This document shows positions 1 to 5,320 of a stretch of 5,320 nucleotides of DNA, piece after piece. Source of the DNA: Victivallales bacterium (lineage in GTDB: Bacteria; Verrucomicrobiota; Lentisphaeria; Oligosphaerales; Oligosphaeraceae); contig JAFYGL010000166.1 in NCBI GenBank assembly GCA_017543165.1, positions 1 to 5,320 on the forward strand, given 5' to 3'. The stretch's first letter is position 1. Each line of letters begins with the position of its first letter. A model generated the notes under the pieces. It did not search any database. It was not told where the DNA came from and saw only the letters and a program-made list of their open reading frames with translations. The translations under genes were made by a program, and so were the position numbers.

Positions 1-1
1 G

Positions 2-1069
2 CTTAAAGGCGAGATAGAGCCCGCCATGCTGGCGTTCTGTGCCGAGCAGATGTGCATACTTGGCCCCCATGTGGAGGCGTTTGAGACGGCGCTGGCTGAA
101 AAATGCGGTGCCAGGCATTGCTGCGGAGTGAGTTCCGGCTCGGATGCATTGCTGCTTTCCCTCATGGCGGAAGGCATTGGCGCGGGTGACGAGGTCATAA
201 CATCCCCATACACATTCTTCGCCACGGGCGGCGCAATACACCGCGTTGGCGCAAAGCCTGTGTTTGTGGACATCGAACCAAAGTCATTCACCATAGACAC
301 AGGCAAAATCGAGGAAAAGATAACTCCGCGCACCAAGGCAATCATGCCAGTGCATCTTTATGGGCAGACTGCCGAGATGGGCACGATTATGCAACTTGCC
401 AAAAAGCATAATCTGATTGTCATTGAGGATGCGGCGCAGGCCATTCTCTCCCAATGGCAGGGAAAATGCGCTGGTTCAATAGGCGATTACGGATGCACCT
501 CATTCTTCCCAAGCAAGAATCTGGGATGCTTCGGCGATGGCGGCGCAGTGCTGACACAGGATGACGCAAAGGCCGCCATGGTGCATCGCATGCGCAACCA
601 CGGCATGGAGCCAAAATACTACCATAGCGTGGTGGGCGGCAACTTCAGAATCGATGCATTGCAGGCGCTGGTGCTGAACATCAAACTTAAATATCTTGAC
701 CAGTGGACACAGAAGCGCCAGGCGAACGCCGCAATGTACGACAAATTGTTCGAAGGCGTGGCTGGTGTCGTCACTCCAGCGGTGGCGCCATGGTGCACGC
801 GCCATGTACGCAACCAGTACATCATACGCATATTGGGCGGCAAGAGGCAGAAGGTATGGGACGCGCTGAAGGCCGCGGAAGTGGGCTGTGACGTGTATTA
901 CCCCGTTCCGCTGCATCTTCAGGAATGCTTCAAGTTCCTTGGCTACAAGCAGGGCGATTTCCCAGAAAGCGAAAGGGCGGCGGCAGAAACGCTGGCAATT
1001 CCGATTTATCCTGATTTGAGCCAGCAGCAGATTGAATATGTGGCCTCCGTGGTAATTGGAGCATTGTGA
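2..1069 (+). CDS. DegT/DnrJ/EryC1/StrS-family nucleotide-sugar aminotransferase, 5' end outside window
   Basis: PLP-dependent aminotransferase that moves an amino group, usually from glutamate, to a keto-sugar on a nucleotide; cytoplasmic. The fragment is 355 codons. The first in-frame ATG (26) is not the start, because the frame is open and family-like from base 2 (LKGEIEPAMLAF, then ILGPHVEAFE); comparison with WbpE-type enzymes suggests only about 10-15 residues are missing. Visible motifs: SSGSDAL (about 131-151) for cofactor phosphate; GDEVITSPYTFFAT (from about 182); VIEDAAQA with the PLP-pyridine Asp at 428-430; SFFPSKNLGCFGDGGA with the Schiff-base Lys at 515-517; GNFRIDALQA (about 638-667). 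The PSKNLGC(F/Y)GDGG signature and overall pattern recall the WbpE/WlbC group (UDP-3-keto-glucuronate sugars) and related 3-aminotransferases such as GnnB. The family is certain; the substrate is not. The stop overlaps the next gene's start by one base, so the two are probably translationally coupled. Confidence 0.93.
   Translation, partial: LKGEIEPAMLAFCAEQMCILGPHVEAFETALAEKCGARHCCGVSSGSDALLLSLMAEGIGAGDEVITSPYTFFATGGAIHRVGAKPVFVDIEPKSFTIDTGKIEEKITPRTKAIMPVHLYGQTAEMGTIMQLAKKHNLIVIEDAAQAILSQWQGKCAGSIGDYGCTSFFPSKNLGCFGDGGAVLTQDDAKAAMVHRMRNHGMEPKYYHSVVGGNFRIDALQALVLNIKLKYLDQWTQKRQANAAMYDKLFEGVAGVVTPAVAPWCTRHVRNQYIIRILGGKRQKVWDALKAAEVGCDVYYPVPLHLQECFKFLGYKQGDFPESERAAAETLAIPIYPDLSQQQIEYVASVVIGAL
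1058..1061 (+). promoter_or_regulatory. Ribosome binding site deciding the transporter start
   Basis: GGAG lies 7 bases before the ATG at 1069, a normal spacing, but only 4 bases before the alternative in-frame GTG at 1066. ATG 1069 is therefore the better start. It sits inside the aminotransferase stop (TGATG), an arrangement typical of translational coupling. Confidence 0.6.
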
Positions 1070-1740
1070 TGGGACATCACGACAAGCAGAAAAGCGAGTT
1101 TGAAAAGCTGCCGATGAAGCCAAAGGGCAACAGTATCAAACTGTTCTGGAGGCTGTTCAAGGAATTCGGCAGGCCATATTGGATGCGCCTGGTCATGGGC
1201 GTGCTGGCGGGGATGATTATGGGAGGCGCCATGCACCTCTACTTGTCCTTCCTGGACATGGGGGTGTCCTGCCTGGAGGCTGGCACTGGCGGCAATGCGG
1301 GCAAGGTTGAGAATGTGCAGAACAACCTGGATGACAATCTCACAAAGAGACCGTTTGTGCGCTGGGTGCTGAAGACGGCTGGCATCGACCTGAAGAAAGA
1401 GGCCAAGGATGCCGAAACACAACAGAAGGAGAAGAAGGCTTTGCCTGAAAAGAAGGCTGGCAATGACAAGGAACTTGGAATGCTTTCCAAAATCAATGCC
1501 ATTGCCGAGCGATTCGGATTGAATGTGTCAACTGATGACGCAGTGTCATTCCCGCTTATATGCGTGATAATTGTGGGCATGCTGGTGTTCTTCGCTGTGC
1601 GCTCATTCGGCGAATTCATCAACAAGTATTTTCTGCGCTGGGTGGGAGCCCGCATAGTGGCGGACATCCGATTCGCCTTTTTGACAATATGCAGAAGCAG
1701 TCCATGTCATTCTTCGACAAGACGGATGTGGGACGGCTGA
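1069..1740 (+). CDS. MsbA-like ABC exporter, N-terminal part (frame broken after about 1677)
   Basis: First part of a lipid-exporter-type ABC half-transporter of the inner membrane. About 203 codons are homologous; the last 20 codons before the TGA at 1738-1740 are out-of-frame and unlike the family, and the true continuation is in the next frame from about 1677. From ATG 1069: a short charged cytoplasmic N-terminus; an amphipathic stretch SIKLFWRLFKEFGRPYW (residues 22-38); TM1 about 39-63; a long hydrophilic loop about 64-158, very rich in Lys/Glu near 108-135; TM2 about 161-181; then the cytoplasmic stretch FINKYFLRWVGARIVADIR that leads into coupling helix 1 in this family. In E. coli MsbA the TM1-TM2 loop is short, so roughly 90-100 residues are extra. 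By itself this product would have two membrane helices and no ATPase domain, hence no transport activity. The break may be a real mutation or a sequencing error. Confidence 0.85.
   Translation: MGHHDKQKSEFEKLPMKPKGNSIKLFWRLFKEFGRPYWMRLVMGVLAGMIMGGAMHLYLSFLDMGVSCLEAGTGGNAGKVENVQNNLDDNLTKRPFVRWVLKTAGIDLKKEAKDAETQQKEKKALPEKKAGNDKELGMLSKINAIAERFGLNVSTDDAVSFPLICVIIVGMLVFFAVRSFGEFINKYFLRWVGARIVADIRFAFLTICRSSPCHSSTRRMWDG
1671..1683 (+). other. Frame disruption in the ABC exporter gene (one base missing in a CC-TTTTT run)
   Basis: Upstream codons read ADIRFA up to the GCC at 1675-1677. The family-like continuation LFDNMQKQSMSFFDK is read only if the next codon begins at 1677, one base back. Adding one C or T in the run of two C and five T (1676-1682) restores a continuous reading ADIRFALFDNM, which aligns with MRRRLFGHM in E. 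coli MsbA. Nothing else is lost on either side, so this is a single-base event. The homopolymer makes a sequencing error or slip-strand deletion likely. It is not a canonical slippery heptamer for -1 frameshifting. Confidence 0.85.
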
Positions 1741-3125
1741 TAAGCAGATGCACCTACGATGCTGGCGTCATAGACCATGCTTTTTCAGGCACCATTGCCG
1801 AGGCATTCATCGCACCAGTGCAGATAATCGTGGCATTTGAGTTCCTGGTGCTGAAGGCAATCCAGTCTGGCGTGGTCAAGCCTGTGGTCATTCTCGTGAT
1901 GCTGATGCCTGTGTTGCTGTTTCCGATGCTGATGCTGTCCAAAATCGTCCGCGACTACCAGAAGAAGGTGCTGGGGCGCGTTTCGGTGCTGGTGGGCATA
2001 ATGCAGGAGACATTCTCGGGCATACGCGTGGTGAAGGCATATAATGCGGAGAAGCAGGAGGCGGCCCGCTTTGAGAAGCACAATGCCAAGTATTTCAAGG
2101 CAGTCATCAAGTCAGTGCTGGCGGACATATTCATGCAGCCCTCCATGCAGATTGTGGCGATTATCCTGGGCTCCATATTCCTGATACTGTGCTTCCGCTA
2201 CAATGTGTCCATTGGCGTGCTGGGCGTCATGGGGCTGGCCGCGCAGAATGCCTACAGGCCCATCAAGGAATTGGCGAAATTGAACATAAACCTCCAGAAA
2301 TGCTCCGCCGCCGCGGAGCGTATTTTTGAGGCATTGGACTATGACACCGCGCTGCCTGAGCCAGAGCAGCCAGTCAATGTCGAGCAGCTCAACGATGGCA
2401 TTTCCTTCGAGCATGTAAGTTTCTCCTACAATGAAAATGAAAAGGTCATAGACGACTTTTCGCTGAATGTGAAGAAGGGGCAGTTTGTCGCCATAGTGGG
2501 CTCCACTGGTTCTGGCAAATCCACAATCGCTAATCTGCTGGCCAGATTCTATGACCCGCAGGAAGGCAGCGTCAAGCTTGACGGCGTGAACGTGAAGGAT
2601 ATTTCCAATGCCAATCTGCGGCGCATAATCGGCATCGTCGCACAGGAGAATTTCCTCTTCAACGATACCATTGCCAACAACATAAAATATGGAAGGCCAG
2701 GTGCTTCGGACGAGGAGATTGCAGACGCGGCGAAGCGGGCGAATGCCATGGAATTCATAGAGGCCTCGCCTGAAGGCTTCGGCAGGAATGTGGGCGAAAG
2801 GGGCTGCCAGCTTTCAGGCGGGCAGCGCCAGAGGCTGGCGATTGCCAGGGCTATTTTGCGGAATCCGCCAATCCTCATATTGGACGAGGCCACCAGCGCG
2901 CTTGACACCGAGACGGAGCAGGCAGTGCAGGATGCAATAATCCAGCTGATGAAGGAGCGCACGGTGCTGGCAATCGCACACAGACTGAGCACAGTGGTGA
3001 ATGCGGACAAAATCGTGGTCCTGGAGCAGGGGCACATAGTGGAGCAGGGCACCCATGATGAATTGTATGCATTGAACGGCAGATACCGCGCACTCTACGA
3101 TATGCAGGTGAACGCAACAGTCTGA
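1677..3125 (+). CDS. MsbA-like ABC exporter, remaining membrane domain and ATPase domain
   Basis: Continuation of the same half-transporter in the next frame: 482 codons, giving about 685 residues once joined (E. coli MsbA has 582). It begins with LFDNM and SMSFFDKTDVGRLISR, the conserved first intracellular loop, followed by four more membrane helices (around TIAEAFIAPVQIIVAFEFLV, VVILVMLMPVLLFPMLML, MQIVAIILGSIFLILCF and VSIGVLGVMGLAAQNAY), for six in all. The nucleotide-binding domain is complete: Walker A GSTGSGKST (2499-2525), Q-loop Gln (2643-2645), signature LSGGQ (2811-2825), Walker B ILILDE with catalytic Glu (2871-2888), D-loop SALD, H-loop His (2979-2981). It works as a homodimer in this family; the likely cargo is lipid A core or another lipid. 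No good ribosome binding site precedes the first usable ATG (1689), so this part is unlikely to be an independent gene. Confidence 0.9.
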   Translation, partial: LFDNMQKQSMSFFDKTDVGRLISRCTYDAGVIDHAFSGTIAEAFIAPVQIIVAFEFLVLKAIQSGVVKPVVILVMLMPVLLFPMLMLSKIVRDYQKKVLGRVSVLVGIMQETFSGIRVVKAYNAEKQEAARFEKHNAKYFKAVIKSVLADIFMQPSMQIVAIILGSIFLILCFRYNVSIGVLGVMGLAAQNAYRPIKELAKLNINLQKCSAAAERIFEALDYDTALPEPEQPVNVEQLNDGISFEHVSFSYNENEKVIDDFSLNVKKGQFVAIVGSTGSGKSTIANLLARFYDPQEGSVKLDGVNVKDISNANLRRIIGIVAQENFLFNDTIANNIKYGRPGASDEEIADAAKRANAMEFIEASPEGFGRNVGERGCQLSGGQRQRLAIARAILRNPPILILDEATSALDTETEQAVQDAIIQLMKERTVLAIAHRLSTVVNADKIVVLEQGHIVEQGTHDELYALNGRYRALYDMQVNATV

Positions 3126-3152
3126 TGACTTTACCAATACAACAACAAAAGC

Positions 3153-3158
3153 AAGGAG
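3153..3158 (+). promoter_or_regulatory. Ribosome binding site of the AICAR formyltransferase gene
   Basis: AAGGAG stands 8 bases before the ATG at 3167. The same frame has an earlier ATG at 3125 overlapping the transporter stop, but it has no comparable site, and its 14 extra residues (low-complexity, Gln-rich) are encoded by the leader that contains this Shine-Dalgarno sequence. The start is therefore placed at 3167. Confidence 0.8.
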
Positions 3159-3166
3159 ACAAGCAA

Positions 3167-4288
3167 ATGTCAGAAAACAAATTGAACAGGAACACCTATC
3201 TTTCCAAGAACGTGGGCTCATTTGATGACGAAGTCACGATTCTGGGCAGAAGCTATGTGAAGGTGGACGATCTCCGCTACGGCACAAACCCACACCAGAC
3301 GGCGGCATTCTACCGCCCAGCAGGCGAGGACGCTGGTGTCATCGGTGGCATGAAGGTTCTGAAGAATGGCAAGAGCGGCCTTTCGCAGACAAATCTGGAG
3401 GACATAAGCTACTCCCTGAACATCGTCAAGTTCTTTGACATTCCTGCCTGTGCCTGCATGAAGCACGTGAATCCCTGCGGTGCGGCTGCGGCCTCAAAGG
3501 GCGACAAGCTGGTTGATGTGTACATCAAGGCCAGGGACTGCGACCCAAGGGCGGCATTTGGCAGTGTTATCGCCTTCAATGTCAAGGTTGATGCGGAAAC
3601 AGCCCGTGAAATCATGAAGACCTTCGTGGAATGCGTCGTGGCACCAGACTTCGAGGAAGAGGCAGTCGCCATCTTCTCGGATCCAGAGGCGAAGTTGAAC
3701 AAGCATGTCCGCATTCTGCAGTGTGGCGACATTTCAAAGCTGCCCAAGTACGTCGGTGACGACACCAGCAGCGCACGCACCATCAAGGTGCTGGCGGATG
3801 GCTCGCTGGTGGTTTCAGAGCCCCTGCTTACAAACCTGCACTCTGTTGCCGACCTGAAGCCCGCAAGCGCGGAAAGCAAGACACTGGGCGCAGTGACAAG
3901 CACAGTCCCCGCCACTGACACCCAGAAGGCGGATTTGCTCACCGCCTGGTACATCAATATCAGCGTGCGCTCAAACGGCGTGGTGCTGGTGAAGAACGGC
4001 GGCACACTCTGCGTGGGCACTGGCGAGCAGGACCGCGTGGGCGCAGTGGAGCAGGCAATCGAGAAATTCGGCCAGAAGTACCAGGGCAAGGAAGAACTGA
4101 AGGGCGCGGTAATGGCGAGCGATGGTTTCTTCCCGTTCCCCGATGGCGTGGAAGTCGCCGCGAAGGCAGGTGTTTCCGCAATCATCGCACCTTCTGGCTC
4201 ACTGAAGGACGCCGAGGTCATTGCACGCGCCAATGAACTGGGCGTGGCATTGTTCCATGCTCCAGAGCGCGTCTTCTCGCATCACTAA
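3167..4288 (+). CDS. purH: Stand-alone AICAR formyltransferase (phosphoribosylaminoimidazolecarboxamide formyltransferase)
   Basis: Penultimate step of purine synthesis: AICAR plus 10-formyltetrahydrofolate gives FAICAR; cytoplasmic. The 373 residues cover only the transformylase half of bifunctional PurH/ATIC; the N-terminal IMP cyclohydrolase domain of about 200 residues is absent. Motifs from ATG 3167: LRYGTNPHQ (36-44); KHVNPCG with the catalytic Lys-His pair (99-105); DPRAAFGSVIAFN (126-138); VRSNGVVLVKNG (267-278); GTGEQDRVGAV (284-294); ASDGFFPFPDGVE (317-329); APSGSLKDAEVI (341-352); C-terminus ERVFSHH. The APSGS segment and final HH recall animal ATIC (ending RLFHH) more than the RHFRH end of E. 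coli PurH. It follows the transporter by 41 bases and is followed by a hairpin, so it is probably the last gene of the unit. A separate cyclohydrolase must exist elsewhere. The symbol is given by homology to one half of purH. Confidence 0.93.
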   Translation: MSENKLNRNTYLSKNVGSFDDEVTILGRSYVKVDDLRYGTNPHQTAAFYRPAGEDAGVIGGMKVLKNGKSGLSQTNLEDISYSLNIVKFFDIPACACMKHVNPCGAAAASKGDKLVDVYIKARDCDPRAAFGSVIAFNVKVDAETAREIMKTFVECVVAPDFEEEAVAIFSDPEAKLNKHVRILQCGDISKLPKYVGDDTSSARTIKVLADGSLVVSEPLLTNLHSVADLKPASAESKTLGAVTSTVPATDTQKADLLTAWYINISVRSNGVVLVKNGGTLCVGTGEQDRVGAVEQAIEKFGQKYQGKEELKGAVMASDGFFPFPDGVEVAAKAGVSAIIAPSGSLKDAEVIARANELGVALFHAPERVFSHH

Positions 4289-4308
4289 TTGAATGTTTTT
4301 TGTAGTTG

Positions 4309-4348
4309 ACTCTGTTCCCCGTTGCCTACCCTTTATGGGGGACAGAGT
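4309..4348 (+). terminator. Hairpin, probable transcription terminator after the AICAR formyltransferase gene
   Basis: ACTCTGTTCCCC (4309-4320) pairs with GGGGGACAGAGT (4337-4348): 12 base pairs with one G-T wobble, around a 16-base loop. The tail GTTGTATTTCT is T-rich but interrupted, so intrinsic termination may be partial. It starts 20 bases after the TAA at 4286-4288. It could instead act as an mRNA-stabilising or attenuating structure in the leader of the next gene. The rest of the 4289-4387 gap shows only a T6 run (4296-4301) without a stem and an AT-rich stretch before the next start. Confidence 0.6.
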
Positions 4349-4376
4349 GTTGTATTTCTATATCCATAATTGTTTT

Positions 4377-4381
4377 GGGAG
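4377..4381 (+). promoter_or_regulatory. Ribosome binding site of the DUF6807 gene
   Basis: GGGAG ends 6 bases before the ATG at 4388. It supports that start; the homologous region follows without an earlier in-frame alternative. A CATAAT at 4365-4370 resembles a -10 box, but no matching -35 lies at the right distance, so no promoter is called. Confidence 0.65.
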
Positions 4382-4387
4382 ACAAAG

Positions 4388-5320
4388 ATGACGAAGATTT
4401 TGGTTAAGGCAGGCAATCACAACCGCAAGTCCTGCCTGGTGACAGCGGCTCTTGCAAAGGCTCTTCCCGCGAAGAAGGCTGTTCATCTGGAAAATGCAAA
4501 AGGCGAAAAACTGCCATGCCAGATTGTAGAGGGCGGCAAGGCCCTGTTGTTTTACCTTCCAAAACTGGATGCAGGCAAGGAGGCAACATACGAGGTCAAG
4601 CCTGGTGCGGTGAAGTGCGATGAAATCAGCGTGGCAAAGGGCAAGGAAGCAAAGTCCTTTGACATCTTTGCTGGCAAGGAACTGTTCGCTACTCTGCATT
4701 GCGGCAAGCAATGGGCAAAGCCTTTTATATGGCCTGTCTATACTCCTGCAAATGCATCTGTCACCAGGGCATTCCCTATGGTTAAAAATGTGCCTGGCGA
4801 AACTGACGACCATGTGCACCAGAAGAGCCTTTGGACTGGATGGGGCGAGGTGAATGGCTGCGACCTGTGGGCTGAAATGGACAAGCACGGCTCCATGAGG
4901 GTGCAGAAGGTGGAGATGCTGGAGGCGGGGCCCATCCGCGCACGCTTCAGGCTGACAGTTGACTGGGTGGACGGCAAGGAAAAGAAATTGCTTTCCGAAG
5001 TCAGGGAACTCAGCTTCTGCGCTGCTGCCGATGCCCGCACAATTGACTTTGACGTAAAAGTCACCGCCACTGAAAACGATGTGTATTTCGGCGACACAAA
5101 GGAAGGCGGCATCTGCGCAGTCCGCGTGGCGTCATCCATGGACGGCGTCAAGGGCGGCGTCATCACTCTTGCCGATGGCTCTGTGGGCGAGGCCGAATCC
5201 TGGGGCAAGCGCGCCTGCTGGTGCGACTACTATGGGGCAGTGGAAAATGGCAAGGCTGGCATCTGCATCATGGACAACCCTGCAAACGATGAATTCCCAA
5301 CAAGCTGGCATGTGAGGGAC
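4388..5320 (+). CDS. DUF6807 ('PmoA family') protein, 3' end outside window
   Basis: The open frame runs to the last base (311 codons, no stop). Residues about 1-100 form a beta-rich N-terminal region (VHLENAKGEKLPCQIVEGG, LDAGKEATYEV). The family core follows: KPFIWPVYTPANASVTRAFP (111-130); DDHVHQKSLWTGWGEVNG (140-157), corresponding to the D-H-x-H-H/Q family motif and W-G-x-V-N-G; FGDTKEGGICAVRVA (234-248); ESWGKRACWCDYYG (270-283); DNPAND and SWHVRD at the edge. In relatives a Y-G-L-F-A-x-N-P-F stretch follows, so perhaps 20-50 residues are missing. There is no signal peptide or membrane segment, so it is probably cytoplasmic. Ten cysteines are visible. The 'PmoA' label is historical: nothing here resembles membrane methane monooxygenase. 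The fold is thought to be of the galactose-mutarotase-like beta type, and such genes often lie near sugar-oxidoreductase genes in Planctomycetes and Verrucomicrobia, so a carbohydrate role is plausible. The reaction is unknown. Confidence 0.82.
   Translation, partial: MTKILVKAGNHNRKSCLVTAALAKALPAKKAVHLENAKGEKLPCQIVEGGKALLFYLPKLDAGKEATYEVKPGAVKCDEISVAKGKEAKSFDIFAGKELFATLHCGKQWAKPFIWPVYTPANASVTRAFPMVKNVPGETDDHVHQKSLWTGWGEVNGCDLWAEMDKHGSMRVQKVEMLEAGPIRARFRLTVDWVDGKEKKLLSEVRELSFCAAADARTIDFDVKVTATENDVYFGDTKEGGICAVRVASSMDGVKGGVITLADGSVGEAESWGKRACWCDYYGAVENGKAGICIMDNPANDEFPTSWHVRD

Noticed and set aside
500..1123. 207-codon open frame on the minus strand across the aminotransferase end
   Set aside because: It is antisense to conserved aminotransferase motifs and the exporter start, and its translation shows no family features (His/Cys-rich, typical of shadow frames).
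1671..1740. Programmed -1 ribosomal frameshift in the exporter gene
   Set aside because: The run reads C TTT TTG in the zero frame, not a canonical X-XXY-YYZ site. I see no Shine-Dalgarno-like stimulator 10-15 bases upstream and no strong stem shortly downstream (only a 4-bp TGTC/GACA pairing). A lost base is simpler.
3125..3166. Upstream ATG overlapping the exporter stop as the start of the AICAR formyltransferase
   Set aside because: The added residues are low-complexity, and the stretch itself contains the AAGGAG correctly spaced for ATG 3167.
3409..4233. 274-codon open frame on the minus strand opposite the AICAR formyltransferase
   Set aside because: It is the antisense shadow of a clearly conserved gene, produced by codon bias. 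Its translation is Ser/Ala/Thr-rich with no recognisable domain, and no ribosome binding site was identified.
4306..4336. TTGACT at 4306-4311 with a CTTTAT box as a promoter for the DUF6807 gene
   Set aside because: The spacing of 19 bases is long, the -10 match is weak, and both boxes overlap the hairpin. Not enough to call.
4388..5320. Particulate methane monooxygenase subunit A
   Set aside because: The name 'PmoA family' invites this, but the protein is soluble with no membrane helices, and its motifs are those of DUF6807. No methane-oxidation role is supported.

Overview
The window carries four protein-coding loci, all on the + strand and tightly packed, plus one 99-base gap. It has no RNA gene, insertion sequence, CRISPR array or integrase signal. 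The gene set suggests a Gram-negative bacterium, plausibly of the PVC group (Lentisphaerae, Kiritimatiellaeota or Verrucomicrobia). The grounds are an MsbA-type exporter with a large extra loop, a nucleotide-sugar aminotransferase, a stand-alone AICAR transformylase and a DUF6807 ('PmoA family') protein. This lineage call is inference from family distribution, not from a marker gene.

Positions 2-1069 hold the 3' part of a PLP-dependent DegT/DnrJ/EryC1/StrS sugar aminotransferase whose start lies outside the window. Its stop overlaps by one base the start of an MsbA-like lipid-exporter ABC half-transporter (1069-3125). That gene is split by a single-base frame disruption near 1671-1683: the membrane-domain start is in one frame, and the rest of the membrane domain plus the complete ATPase domain are in the next. 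After 41 bases and a strong Shine-Dalgarno sequence comes a stand-alone AICAR formyltransferase (3167-4288) that lacks the IMP cyclohydrolase half of ordinary PurH. These three genes look like one transcription unit.

The gap 4289-4387 contains a 12-bp hairpin that probably ends that unit. After it, with its own ribosome binding site, begins a DUF6807-family protein (4388 to the window end, no stop reached), probably cytoplasmic and of unknown reaction.

The aminotransferase and exporter fit an envelope role, either an amino-sugar in lipid A or another glycolipid and its flipping across the inner membrane. The AICAR transformylase is purine housekeeping, and the DUF6807 protein may belong to carbohydrate metabolism. 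I see no convincing novel multi-gene system. The points most worth checking are the broken transporter frame, the transporter's extra periplasmic loop, the missing cyclohydrolase domain, and the aminotransferase-flippase coupling.
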